From: a virus
DNA: 48,468 nucleotides
Strand: one strand, 5' to 3'
IMG/VR virus record: IMGVR_UViG_3300029309_000072
Location: 1-48,468 of that record
Part shown: positions 8,354 to 15,774 of the stretch, piece after piece
How the letters are laid out: each line of letters starts with the position of its first letter
How positions within the stretch are numbered: position 1 is the stretch's first letter
Position numbers and translations under genes: made by a program
The notes under the pieces: generated by a model
What the model was told of the DNA's origin: nothing
What the model saw: the letters and a program-made list of their open reading frames with translations, nothing else
Databases searched by the model: none

Positions 8354-10746
8354 TGGCTAAAACAACAGTTGACACTCTTGTAGTTAAGATTGAATCTGAC
8401 TTATCCTCTTTAAAAAGAGAATTAGGAAAGGTCAATAAAGCAACTGCAAACAGCAGTAAAAAGATTGGTCAAAGTTTTTCTAACTTAGACAAACAAATTA
8501 CAAATACAGTTAAAGGGTTGGCAAAAGTTGGTGTGGCATTAGGTGCTGTATTTGCTGGAATCGGTATCAAAAAAGTTATTGATACTGGAATGGAGATAGA
8601 ATCCCTCAAAATCAGATTAGAAAAATTATTCAAGTCTACAACAGAAGGTGCTAAAGCCTTTGAAGTTATGGCAGACTTTGCTGGACAAGTTCCTTTTAGT
8701 CTAGGTGAAATTCAAAGAGGTGCTGGTAATCTTGCAGTTGTTGCGAAGGATGCAACAGAACTAGGAGAAATATTAAAAATTACTGGTAATGTTGCGGCGG
8801 TCACAGGATTAGATTTTGCTACAGCATCTTCACAGATTCAAAGGTCATTTGCTGGTGGTATAGCGTCTGCTGATATTTTTAGAGAAAAAGGTGTTAGAGA
8901 TTTATTAGGATTTTCTGCTGGTGCAACTGTATCTGCTGAAGAAACAAAAGAAGCATTCTCCAGAGTCTTTGGTAAAGGAGGAGAGTTTGGACAAGTAACA
9001 GATGACTTAGCAAACACACTTAGTGGTACATTGTCAATGATTGGAGATAAGGTATTTAACTTTCAACGACTTATAGCTGATGAAGGGTTTTTCCAAAATG
9101 TTACAGATAGATTTCAAGGATTGAACGAACTCTTGGATGAGAACCAAGATGAGATGAAACAACTTGCTAGAACTATTTCATTAGCATTAGTAGATGCTAT
9201 GGAAGGATTAGTGTCAGTAATAAAATTTGTAAATAGAAATTCTGAAGAACTAGTAATGTTTTTGAAAGCACTTGTTGCTGGATTTATTGCTATGAAAGCT
9301 GTTGCAATCATAAATAAGTTATTAGGTGCTTATGCTATTGCAACTGGAACAGCAACAACGGCAACTCTTGCATTAAATTCTGCAATGAAGAAAAATATAT
9401 TATTTTTTGGAGCATCTGCTCTGATTAGTGGAGTAGCATTATTTAGAAAAGAATTAGGGTTAGTCGGAGAGGAAATAGAAAAAGTTGCTGGTAAAATAGA
9501 AAAGAATCCATTCTTGATGAGAGGTTCAATAGATGACCCAAATACATTAGTTACTGCGACAGGGATGGATACATCTGGTGCGAGTATAGTGGACAGGCAA
9601 AAAAGAGCAAAAGCAAAGCCCAAAGAAGGTGAGGTGAATGACTTCCAGAAACTTCAAGCTGAAATTAATCAAAAATTAAAATTAGCAAAAATTGATGATG
9701 AAGCAGAAAGAAGATTAGAAGAAGCAGTCTTCGGTACAACTATGCAAGAGAATCTTAAACAAAGAAATACGATTTTGGGATTGATAAAACAAGAGATAGC
9801 ACTTGAAGAAGCAAAGAAAAAAATTGAAGAAGATGCAAAAGAACGAGAGAAACAAATAGCAGAAACAAGAAAGAAAACCGAAAAAGCACAAAAAGCATTT
9901 AATGATAAAGTAAGAGATGCTAACAGTATTGCAAATCAGTATAAAAGTGAACAACAATTATTGAACGAGAAAATAACAGAATTTAAAACTCTTTTACAAC
10001 AAGTTGGAGAACACAATGTTCCATTTGCAACGGAAGCATTGACTGCTATGGAAAACGAACTGCACGGATTAAATCCAACAATCAGAATATTAGAAGATAA
10101 TTTTGACAGAGCATTTGACGGAATAGCACAATCTATTGCAGATGCTATGACAGAAGGTAAAAACGCAATGGATAGTTTTAAGGATGTAGCAAGAGCGGCG
10201 CTGAACTCAATCATTAGAGATTTTATAAGATTACAAATGACAGCATTCCAAACACAAAGTGGAGGTGGAGGAGGAATAGTTAAGTCTATGGTTGGTGGTT
10301 TAGGAAGTATGCTTGGAGGTATATTTGGAGGAAGTGGTGGAGTGTTAGCACCAGCACCTCACATTCCTAACTTTGGAGGGGCGGCGAATTTTGGTGGAGG
10401 ACAAGCTGGTTCTACTGCATCCTTTATGATGGGAGGAAGTATGAGTGGGCGTGCTGGTGGAGGTAGAATAGCGCCAGATATGCCAACCTTAGTAGGAGAA
10501 AGAGGAGCAGAATTATTTGTTCCAAACACGAGTGGTAAGATAGTACCAAAGTCTGGGTTGTCAAATGCGTTGGGGGGAAATCAAACGATAGTCAATCAAA
10601 CTATTAATGTAAGTGCTGGAGTAGCACAAACTATAAGAGCAGAGATGATGAATATGCTACCATCATTTAAACAAGAAACAATAGCGGCAGTTGCAGAATC
10701 ACGACTTCGTGGTGGTCAATTTGCTAGTGCATTTACAGGAGCATAA
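8353..10746 (+). CDS. Tape measure protein
   Basis: A 797-residue protein that sets tail length and is packed inside the tube. It opens with a helical region (DTLVVKIESDLSSLKRELGKV), followed by a hydrophobic segment at about 55-72 and the lambda H / TMP-family stretch FADFAGQVPFSLGEI-like with IQRSFAGGIASADIFREKG. Hydrophobic helices at about 300-370 may insert into the host membrane. Residues about 440-540 form a charged coiled coil. The end is Gly-rich with LVGERGAELFVPN, a block very common at tape measure C-termini. The predicted tail is about 120 nm by the usual 0.15 nm per residue rule. Confidence 0.93.
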   Translation: MAKTTVDTLVVKIESDLSSLKRELGKVNKATANSSKKIGQSFSNLDKQITNTVKGLAKVGVALGAVFAGIGIKKVIDTGMEIESLKIRLEKLFKSTTEGAKAFEVMADFAGQVPFSLGEIQRGAGNLAVVAKDATELGEILKITGNVAAVTGLDFATASSQIQRSFAGGIASADIFREKGVRDLLGFSAGATVSAEETKEAFSRVFGKGGEFGQVTDDLANTLSGTLSMIGDKVFNFQRLIADEGFFQNVTDRFQGLNELLDENQDEMKQLARTISLALVDAMEGLVSVIKFVNRNSEELVMFLKALVAGFIAMKAVAIINKLLGAYAIATGTATTATLALNSAMKKNILFFGASALISGVALFRKELGLVGEEIEKVAGKIEKNPFLMRGSIDDPNTLVTATGMDTSGASIVDRQKRAKAKPKEGEVNDFQKLQAEINQKLKLAKIDDEAERRLEEAVFGTTMQENLKQRNTILGLIKQEIALEEAKKKIEEDAKEREKQIAETRKKTEKAQKAFNDKVRDANSIANQYKSEQQLLNEKITEFKTLLQQVGEHNVPFATEALTAMENELHGLNPTIRILEDNFDRAFDGIAQSIADAMTEGKNAMDSFKDVARAALNSIIRDFIRLQMTAFQTQSGGGGGIVKSMVGGLGSMLGGIFGGSGGVLAPAPHIPNFGGAANFGGGQAGSTASFMMGGSMSGRAGGGRIAPDMPTLVGERGAELFVPNTSGKIVPKSGLSNALGGNQTIVNQTINVSAGVAQTIRAEMMNMLPSFKQETIAAVAESRLRGGQFASAFTGA

Positions 10747-10748
10747 TT

Positions 10749-11378
10749 ATGTCAGCACCAACTTATCCTTTAACATTTCCAACAACTCAAGGTGTACAGA
10801 AATCTTCTTGGGGATTACAAAGAGCAGTAGGTGTATCAACTTCACCATTTACTGGTAGTCAACAAGCATATGAACACGATTTTGCATTATGGAGAGCAAC
10901 TATAACTTTACCTCCAATGAATAGAGCAACAAGTGCAGAGTATCAAACTTTCTTTATGCAGTTACACGGAAGAAAGGGAACTTTCATTATGGGAGACCCA
11001 GATGGCAAAACGAAACGAGGGAATGCAAGTCAGAATAACTTAACCATTGCTAGTAACACAGCTATTGGTGCATATCAAATTCCTGTAAGTGGATTGACAA
11101 ATTCACAAAGTAATGCGTTAGTTAAAGGAGATTATATTCAGTTTGGAACTGGTGCGAGTGCAAAATTGCATATGATAGTGGCAGATGCGTCAGCTAGTGG
11201 TAGTGGTACAGCTACATTGACAATAGAACCAGCATTGAAAGTTGCTATTACTGCATCCACCACTTGCGTCATAACAAACACAGTTGGAGTTTGGAGAATG
11301 GATACGAATGATTTAAATTGGGATTCAAACCACGCATCCATTTATGGATTTAGTTTTAGTTGTACGGAGTCTATGTAA
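10749..11378 (+). CDS. Distal tail protein-like minor tail protein
   Basis: A 209-residue beta-rich protein directly after the tape measure, where distal tail proteins are expected. It begins YPLTFPTTQGVQKSSWGLQR, then SPFTGSQQAYEHDFALWRA, and contains FFMQLHGRKGTFIMGDPDG, a pattern seen in tail hub proteins of marine phages and reminiscent of DUF2460 and Dit N-terminal barrels. Usual partners (DUF2163-like, NlpC-like, tip protein) are not next to it but at 40247-44411. The family is not certain; the role is inferred from position and beta content. Confidence 0.6.
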   Translation: MSAPTYPLTFPTTQGVQKSSWGLQRAVGVSTSPFTGSQQAYEHDFALWRATITLPPMNRATSAEYQTFFMQLHGRKGTFIMGDPDGKTKRGNASQNNLTIASNTAIGAYQIPVSGLTNSQSNALVKGDYIQFGTGASAKLHMIVADASASGSGTATLTIEPALKVAITASTTCVITNTVGVWRMDTNDLNWDSNHASIYGFSFSCTESM

Positions 11379-11647
11379 TGAAGAAAGATGAATTAGAAGT
11401 TATAGTAAGAGAAGACCCAAAACTTATGATTATGCTGAGAGTTGCATCAGAAGAAGGTGCAAAGAGGGCATTAGCAAAAGTTGGATTAGAGGATGCAGAT
11501 GCTGGTAAAGATATCCACGATTTAAGGTCGTTGATTGAAAGTTATAGAACAGCAAAGCGAACAGCAACAGAAACAATTATAAAAGCATTTGTTGTATTTA
11601 CTCTTGGTTTGATATCAATGGGTGCTTATTCCAAATGGTGGAGATAG
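11378..11647 (+). CDS. DUF6127-like small membrane protein of the lysis region
   Basis: An 89-residue protein. The start at 11378 overlaps the previous stop as TAATG. It has the DUF6127 pattern: an N-terminal helical part (EEGAKRALAKVGLED), then KDIHDLRSLIESYRTAKRTA, and one C-terminal membrane helix at about 69-85 (FVVFTLGLISMGAYS). It is followed directly by a peptidoglycan peptidase and a holin, so it belongs to the lysis set; a holin, antiholin or spanin-like role is possible but unproven. Confidence 0.7.
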   Translation: MKKDELEVIVREDPKLMIMLRVASEEGAKRALAKVGLEDADAGKDIHDLRSLIESYRTAKRTATETIIKAFVVFTLGLISMGAYSKWWR

Positions 11648-11649
11648 AT

Positions 11650-12108
11650 ATGCAATTAACAAAACATTTTAGTCTACAAGAATTTACAAAAAGTCAAACA
11701 GCAGAACGAATGGGTATAGACAATACACCCCCAGACGATATTATTCCTAAACTGTCTTTTCTGGCAACTCAAATATTAGAACCACTGCGAGAAAAAATAG
11801 ATAAACCAATTCTAATAACTTCTGGATATAGATGTCCAGAATTATGTGAAGCTATTGGTTCAAAACCAACATCCCAACATACAAAAGGAGAAGCAGTTGA
11901 TATTGAAGCTATCGGAATGTCAACTCTTAATCTTGCAGAGATGATTATTAATCACTTTGACTTTGACCAAGTTATCCTTGAGTGTTTCAACAAAGACAAA
12001 GGTTTGGATTCTGGGTGGGTGCATTGTTCTCTGACGAGTGGAGAAAATAGAAAAGAAGTTTTAACTTATACAAAAGCAAAAGGATATCAGAAAGGATTAG
12101 TTATATGA
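11650..12108 (+). CDS. M15-family peptidase, endolysin candidate
   Basis: A 152-residue zinc peptidase of the M15_3 family (PF08291), expected to cut peptide stems of peptidoglycan. Zinc-site residues are visible: His77 and Asp84 in SQHTKGEAVD and His125 in WVHCS. The start at 11650 is preferred because GGTGGAG lies six bases upstream; an earlier ATG at 11635 would overlap the previous gene. No signal peptide or membrane segment is present, so export needs a holin, which follows immediately with an ATGA overlap. Length is typical. Confidence 0.9.
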   Translation: MQLTKHFSLQEFTKSQTAERMGIDNTPPDDIIPKLSFLATQILEPLREKIDKPILITSGYRCPELCEAIGSKPTSQHTKGEAVDIEAIGMSTLNLAEMIINHFDFDQVILECFNKDKGLDSGWVHCSLTSGENRKEVLTYTKAKGYQKGLVI

Positions 12109-12524
12109 TAGGAGCATTATTAGGGCCAATAGGAGATATTGCATCTACTTGGCTTAAAGGGAGAAACGAAAAGATTAGAGCAGAAGCAGAAACAAAAATT
12201 GCTCAAGTAAAATCAAAAGCAGTTATTGCTCAGAAACAAGCGACTGGAGAAATAGAATTACAACAAAGTTTGACCGAACAAATGGGAGATTCGTGGAAAG
12301 ACGAATTTTGGACAATTTTGATAGGCGGAATACTTTTGTGTTGTTTTTTACCTTTTACACAAGATTATGTAAAAAAGGGATTTGAGTTTTTAAATACATC
12401 AACTCCAGAATGGTTTACACATATTATTCTCATATCTGTGAGTGCATCATACGGCATTAGAGTTGGTAAAGGTGCAGTTGGTATTTTTTCAAAAAGGATT
12501 GAGAATGGAAAAAAACCCAAGTGA
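12105..12524 (+). CDS. Holin, GTA three-helix type
   Basis: A 139-residue membrane protein resembling the GTA_holin_3TM family (PF11351). It has a weakly hydrophobic, possibly amphipathic N-terminus (IGALLGPIGDIASTWL), a charged coiled-coil middle, and two membrane helices at about 69-85 (WTILIGGILLCCFLPF) and 103-122 (WFTHIILISVSASYGIRVG). The DEFWT lead-in and PEWF ... YGIR blocks are family signatures. It would open the inner membrane to release the adjacent peptidase. The start overlaps the peptidase stop. Confidence 0.85.
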   Translation: MIGALLGPIGDIASTWLKGRNEKIRAEAETKIAQVKSKAVIAQKQATGEIELQQSLTEQMGDSWKDEFWTILIGGILLCCFLPFTQDYVKKGFEFLNTSTPEWFTHIILISVSASYGIRVGKGAVGIFSKRIENGKKPK

Positions 12525-12759
12525 GTTTAGGAAAAGAAAACCTATACTAAGCTGGTCTCAATGTAAACGACTTGGAGGGATAGTATCTATATTAATGAAC
12601 AAAGAACCCATAGAAGAGATTGTCGTGCATCTAAAGTCCTTAAATATGATTGTAGAGCATAACAATAATTTATTAGTAAACGAATCTGGTATGCAAGAAG
12701 CTAGAAGACTACTGAAGATAACTGGCATCAGTTTAGAGATAAAAAAAAAGGGATTCTAA
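12505..12759 (+). CDS. Hypothetical protein, last gene of the tail/lysis operon
   Basis: An 84-residue basic protein. The start at 12505 has AAGGATTGAG just upstream and overlaps the holin end by 20 bases. It reads as a compact helical domain with RKPILSWSQCKRLGGIVSIL and EEIVVHLKSLNMIVEHNNN, somewhat like a winged helix, but I do not recognise a family. Its stop codon lies inside the operon terminator hairpin. Confidence 0.65.
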   Translation: MEKNPSEFRKRKPILSWSQCKRLGGIVSILMNKEPIEEIVVHLKSLNMIVEHNNNLLVNESGMQEARRLLKITGISLEIKKKGF

Positions 12760-12780
12760 TGAACCCCTTTCTTTCTTTTT
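12747..12780 (+). terminator. Rho-independent terminator of the late operon
   Basis: Stem AAAGGG-A-TTC pairs with GAA-C-CCCTTT around a TAAT loop, with one A-C mismatch, followed by the T-rich run CTTTCTTTTT. The stem includes the stop codon of the gene ending at 12759. The A run before the stem could let it work for convergent transcription too. Confidence 0.8.
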
Positions 12781-12794
12781 CTAGGAAGGAAAAA

Positions 12795-12947
12795 CTATTT
12801 AATTTTTTTTGCTAATATTCTTGTTATACTTTTCATCCCATCCTCAGACAATGCACCTAGTACCTCTTGATGTGTACCAACTTTTTTAAGAGTAAGACCA
12901 TCATCTGCAAATTGTATTTTAAATTCATATTTTGTAATATTGTCCAT
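12795..12947 (-). CDS. Small hypothetical protein (50 aa)
   Basis: A 50-residue protein beginning MDNITKYEFKIQFADDG and ending RILAKKIK. A GGGAGG ribosome site lies seven bases before its ATG, inside the end of the upstream gene, whose stop overlaps the spacer, so the two are probably translationally coupled. The strand-then-helix pattern resembles many tiny phage regulators or inhibitors, but the function is unknown. It is the last gene of a minus-strand operon, converging on the late terminator. Confidence 0.7.
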   Translation of the reverse strand: MDNITKYEFKIQFADDGLTLKKVGTHQEVLGALSEDGMKSITRILAKKIK

Positions 12948-12948
12948 C

Positions 12949-13143
12949 CTAACCTCCCAACTTCTTAGAAAGATAAAGTGCTACTATCCAGAAACCTCTT
13001 TCAAGATTTTGAGATATATTATCTACATTCACATCAAAGAATACTGCTAGTAGAGTTAAAGTTTGTATTACCAAAAATATCCATAAAAGATTATCTTTGA
13101 TTCTACATAGTAAAGTGTTTTTTTTGTTTGTTTTTTTTTTCAT
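12949..13143 (-). CDS. Small single-span membrane protein
   Basis: A 64-residue protein: a lysine-rich start (MKKKTNKKNT), one membrane helix (LLWIFLVIQTLTLLAVFF, about 19-36), and a C-terminal helix WIVALYLSKKLGG. AGGAGTAATA precedes the ATG, and a promoter with a GTTGA-N6-TCAAC dyad lies just upstream, so it starts its own transcript. Unknown function; small phage membrane proteins in such cassettes often act in superinfection exclusion, which is only a possibility here. Confidence 0.75.
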   Translation of the reverse strand: MKKKTNKKNTLLCRIKDNLLWIFLVIQTLTLLAVFFDVNVDNISQNLERGFWIVALYLSKKLGG

Positions 13144-13164
13144 TATTACTCCTAGTATATTATA

Positions 13165-13214
13165 AATATATAGATGTTGTTGATGTATGTCAACACAATA
13201 TATAAATAAATATT
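13165..13214 (-). promoter_or_regulatory. Accessory promoter A with operator-like dyad
   Basis: On the minus strand: AATATTTATTT (13204-13214), nine bases, then GTTGACA with the -35 box TTGACA at 13188-13193, a 17-base spacer and TATATT (13165-13170). The -35 box lies in the perfect dyad GTTGA-N6-TCAAC (13179-13194). The same design occurs at 28510-28559 and 37223-37273. It drives 13143-12795. Confidence 0.8.
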
Positions 13215-13259
13215 AGGAATGACTATAAGTCATTGATTTTATTAGATTCTTTTTTTTTG

Positions 13260-13502
13260 TTATTTTTGAAATTGACCTAGATATTTACCATAAGGGTCGT
13301 AAATTTTTCCGTCTTTGGTTATAGTCCATCTGAGTTTACCTTTAGGACTATAAAATTTTCCTTTATCTATTTGACCTTGATACCTACCATAGTTATCAAA
13401 TAATTTTTGTTTATCATATTTGTCTTTAGCATAAACATTTAAAATCTCTTGAGATTTAGGTAATGATAAAACAAATAATGTAAATAATAATAATGTTCTC
13501 AT
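13260..13502 (-). CDS. Small secreted protein with repeated YG-x-Y-x-G units
   Basis: An 80-residue protein with a clear signal peptide (MRTLLLFTLFVLSLP, cleavage perhaps near residue 17-20). The mature part has related units: NYGRYQGQIDKGKFYSPKGK and DGKIYDPYGKYLGQF, suggesting a small beta-repeat like bacterial YD/KG-type short repeats. It overlaps the oxygenase gene by four bases and so is in its operon. A phage-encoded secreted or periplasmic protein may alter the infected cell surface; function unknown. Confidence 0.7.
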   Translation of the reverse strand: MRTLLLFTLFVLSLPKSQEILNVYAKDKYDKQKLFDNYGRYQGQIDKGKFYSPKGKLRWTITKDGKIYDPYGKYLGQFQK

Positions 13503-14113
13503 CTGAATGGTTCTCCACTAATCCAAGCTACTAATGCCCACCGAACTCCCTGTCTGACAGGCAAAACTTTGTGCGATAAAAAACTTGGAAATGCAATACA
13601 CTTACCTAATGGTAATTCAAGTTTATATAATTCATCAGAAAAAAATAATATTTCTCCTCCGACAAAATCTTCATTAAGACATATTGATATAGAAATTTTT
13701 CTCGTTGATGCCTCTCCTTGACCTAAATCAACGTGCCAATTATAACCCTTGCTAGGACTTGTATATCTTAATAGTTGTGGTCTCTCTAATAACCCAACTA
13801 AGTTATAGTCTAAATAACTCATAGCAGTCTCAGCAGTATTTATAATTATTTCATCTATCCATTGTTGTTTCTCATCTATAATCCAACAATCAACATCTCT
13901 TTTTTTACTTAGTTTATAACTCCCATCATTTTGTATTCTACCTTTAACAGACTTATTAGATGGTCGTGTTCTTTCATTAATAATTTTTCTACAAGTATAT
14001 GCAGATAAATCTCCACAATCCACAACTCCGTGGGATGTAGTTACTTGTTTTGGATTTATTGCTAATGCCATTTTGTCAGACTCCCATAATGTGTCGGATA
14101 GTATCTTCTCCAT
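13499..14113 (-). CDS. 2OG-Fe(II) oxygenase (hydroxylase)
   Basis: A 204-residue member of the 2-oxoglutarate/Fe(II) dioxygenase superfamily, the prolyl-4-hydroxylase/PKHD-like branch common in marine phages. The metal triad is intact: His127 and Asp129 in WHVD, distal His181 in SHKV; Arg191 (RWALVAW) is placed to bind 2-oxoglutarate. The start at 14113 has AAAGGA eight bases upstream; a GTG/ATG-like start 21 bases earlier lacks one. The substrate is unknown: protein side chains, nucleobases or surface sugars are all possible. It overlaps small genes on both sides. Confidence 0.88.
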   Translation of the reverse strand: MEKILSDTLWESDKMALAINPKQVTTSHGVVDCGDLSAYTCRKIINERTRPSNKSVKGRIQNDGSYKLSKKRDVDCWIIDEKQQWIDEIIINTAETAMSYLDYNLVGLLERPQLLRYTSPSKGYNWHVDLGQGEASTRKISISICLNEDFVGGEILFFSDELYKLELPLGKCIAFPSFLSHKVLPVRQGVRWALVAWISGEPFR

Positions 14114-14222
14114 AATCAAATCCTTTAAGACCAAGAACTACTAAAAATAAAGTTCCATACATAATTATTACAATACCAAACAATATATACAATGCCTTAA
14201 AGAAAATTTTGATTTGCTTCAT
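14076..14222 (-). CDS. Tiny single-span membrane protein (48 aa)
   Basis: A 48-residue protein starting MKQIKIFFKALYILFG with a hydrophobic run (YILFGIVIIMYGTLFLVVLGL) and a short charged tail (DYGEDTIRHIMGV). It starts within a few bases of the upstream stop and its 3' end overlaps the oxygenase start by 38 bases, so it is coupled in the operon. No clear independent ribosome site. Function unknown. Confidence 0.6.
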   Translation of the reverse strand: MKQIKIFFKALYILFGIVIIMYGTLFLVVLGLKGFDYGEDTIRHIMGV

Positions 14223-14224
14223 AC

Positions 14225-14470
14225 TTATGGTTTGCCGACTGCTTTCGGTATATTCTCACAAACTTGTTTGAATAAAATATATTTGTTTCCCTCTGGGTCT
14301 GTAAGTTCAAATAGTCGTTCACCATCTTGCACAATAGTTTTTCCAACATATTTAAACTCACAGTGAGTATTATTTCTTTCAGCAGTTTGTTTCGCATAAA
14401 AGTAATCTTCATTTAAATATTTTGTTAGACCATAAGTTAACCCAAAGGCACTAAGCATTTCCATTATCAT
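14225..14470 (-). CDS. Hypothetical protein (81 aa)
   Basis: An 81-residue protein, MIMEMLSAFGLTYGLTKYL then EDYFYAKQTAERNNTHCEFKY and a beta region ELTDPEGNKYILFKQV. GGAGATGAA lies upstream of the ATG; the 5' end overlaps the HTH gene by 20 bases. The N-terminus is moderately hydrophobic. I do not recognise a family. Confidence 0.6.
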   Translation of the reverse strand: MIMEMLSAFGLTYGLTKYLNEDYFYAKQTAERNNTHCEFKYVGKTIVQDGERLFELTDPEGNKYILFKQVCENIPKAVGKP

Positions 14471-14687
14471 TATTCATCTCCATATAGTTTTTCATTAAGT
14501 TACAAAGTAATGCTTTCTGTTTTGACATCTTGTTTCCTTTTTCATAGAAACAAATAGATGACCTATCTTTGAAAGCTAAAAGATTTGCCATCTCTTGTTG
14601 AGTTTTATACATTTTTTTTCTTAGCAATTTTAAATCTTCGCTAGAAAATTCATAAAAACTTTCTGTAATTTGTTTAATATGCTTCAT
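14451..14687 (-). CDS. XRE-like helix-turn-helix regulator
   Basis: A 78-residue protein whose residues about 13-60 fit an XRE/Cro HTH: DLKLLRKKMYKTQQEMANLL, then FKDRSSICFYEKG and a third helix region QKALLCNLM. The start at 14687 is favoured by GGAG seven bases upstream. It sits in the operon whose promoter region has a variant of the dyad seen at other accessory promoters, so it is a candidate to bind that site and autoregulate. That link is inference. Confidence 0.7.
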   Translation of the reverse strand: MKHIKQITESFYEFSSEDLKLLRKKMYKTQQEMANLLAFKDRSSICFYEKGNKMSKQKALLCNLMKNYMEMNNDNGNA

Positions 14688-14826
14688 TACATTCTCCAAT
14701 AAACTTCGCTTCTTTACCAAATTGATATTTCATTCTTGTAATTGCATCACTCTTAGAGTAAGCACTCAAAGTCATTCTAGCACCAGTATCAAATTGTATT
14801 ATATATCTTTTTAATTCATCGTTCAT
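14674..14826 (-). CDS. Small hypothetical protein, first of the operon (50 aa)
   Basis: A 50-residue protein, MNDELKRYIIQFDTGARMTL followed by a helix with SKSDAITRMKYQFG. An AGGAGTAATA ribosome site and a promoter with TTGACT and TATGAT lie upstream. It overlaps the HTH gene by 14 bases. The strand-helix pattern is common in small phage proteins; function unknown. Confidence 0.7.
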   Translation of the reverse strand: MNDELKRYIIQFDTGARMTLSAYSKSDAITRMKYQFGKEAKFIGECNEAY

Positions 14827-14849
14827 TATTACTCCTATATTAAAGGTGC

Positions 14850-14878
14850 ATCATAGTACCTCTGTTGTTGTAAGTCAA
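14850..14878 (-). promoter_or_regulatory. Promoter for the 14826-13260 operon
   Basis: Minus strand: TTGACT (14873-14878), 17 bases, TATGAT (14850-14855). The -35 region reads TTGACTTACAACAAC, a diverged version of the GTTGA-N6-TCAAC dyad found at other accessory promoters. Confidence 0.75.
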
Positions 14879-14904
14879 TATATGTTTGTAAATAAAAACT
14901 TTTG

Positions 14905-14932
14905 TTGACAAATAAACACAATTAACTAATAT
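14905..14932 (+). promoter_or_regulatory. Promoter for the lipoprotein operon
   Basis: TTGACA (14905-14910), 16-base spacer, TAATAT (14927-14932), then AAAAGGAG before the ATG at 14955. It is back-to-back with the divergent promoter at 14850-14878, so the two operons share one 130-base control region. Confidence 0.75.
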
Positions 14933-14954
14933 GTAAAAAAAAGGAGTAACAATT

Positions 14955-15344
14955 ATGTTTAAAAAAATATCAATGATTTGTGCAACATCATTGCTGGTCA
15001 GTTGTGCAAGTAACCAATATATTATAGACCCAAAGAGTTCAACTAATCCAGAGAACTACTATGCTGATAAAATGGAATGTGAAAATATTTCTGAACAAGA
15101 ATCCTATACTAGCAATATTACTTGGGGTGCAATAAAGAGTGGAATACTAGGAGCAATAGCATCTGGTGCATTAGCATATGCTGGATTTTCAACTGGTAAT
15201 ATTAGTGTTCAAAATTCTGCAATAATTGGTGCTGGTGGTGGTGTTATTACTGGAGGAATATTCTCTGGTGCAAATACTTATAGCACTAGAAAAGAAATTG
15301 TGCGAAAATGTATGGAAGGAAGAGGATATAATATTTTAAAATGA
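14955..15344 (+). CDS. Lipoprotein with glycine-zipper region
   Basis: A 129-residue protein with a lipoprotein signal: MFKKISMICATSLLVSC, lipobox LVSC with lipidated Cys17. The mature part has two conserved-looking cysteines flanking a glycine-zipper hydrophobic region at about 60-110 (SGILGAIASGALAYAGF and IIGAGGGVITGGIFSG). Bacterial envelope lipoproteins of this form sit in the outer membrane. In a phage it could be a superinfection-exclusion lipoprotein or a lysis accessory; it is far from the holin/peptidase cluster. It has its own promoter and AAAAGGAG site. Confidence 0.8.
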   Translation: MFKKISMICATSLLVSCASNQYIIDPKSSTNPENYYADKMECENISEQESYTSNITWGAIKSGILGAIASGALAYAGFSTGNISVQNSAIIGAGGGVITGGIFSGANTYSTRKEIVRKCMEGRGYNILK

Positions 15345-15595
15345 AAGACGATTATATAAAAATACCTAAAACATTTGTCATAAGAGATGACATAATTAGG
15401 TACGATTATAAATCAATGAGAGATTATTTTGATAGCATTTTACAAGCAATGGGAGAAGATATGAACAAGAAAGACAAACTAGCATTATTTAAACAACTTG
15501 TTTCTGAAATCAATATCAAAAGGTTTTCACAAGCAGAATATGTTGATGTTATTAATGCTATTTATAAACAAATATATAAGGAAAAAAACAAATGA
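15341..15595 (+). CDS. Hypothetical protein (84 aa)
   Basis: An 84-residue charged, mostly helical protein (KDKLALFKQLVSEINIKRFSQ) overlapping the lipoprotein stop as ATGA and the next start likewise. The coupling implies one operon of lipoprotein plus three small soluble proteins. No family recognised. Confidence 0.65.
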   Translation: MKDDYIKIPKTFVIRDDIIRYDYKSMRDYFDSILQAMGEDMNKKDKLALFKQLVSEINIKRFSQAEYVDVINAIYKQIYKEKNK

Positions 15596-15774
15596 GATTT
15601 AACAAACAAAAAGAAGAATTATTAGACTTAGATTATGCAATAGCAAAAATTATGGTTGAAGAACAAAAGACTAGATTTGAAGACATCTGGGAAAGGTTAG
15701 ACCCTAAGTGGAAAAACAATAATAATAGATGGTACATACAAGTAAAACTAGAAGACTATTGTGACATTATATAG
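15592..15774 (+). CDS. Hypothetical protein (60 aa)
   Basis: A 60-residue helical protein with DLDYAIAKIMVEEQKTRFEDIWERL. The start overlaps the previous stop (ATGA) and the end overlaps the next gene by 14 bases. Function unknown. Confidence 0.6.
   Translation: MRFNKQKEELLDLDYAIAKIMVEEQKTRFEDIWERLDPKWKNNNNRWYIQVKLEDYCDII

Noticed and set aside
9715-9957. Cys/Phe-rich minus-strand frame inside the tape measure
   Set aside because: Its composition is the reverse image of the Lys/Glu coiled coil of the tape measure gene, so it is an artefact.
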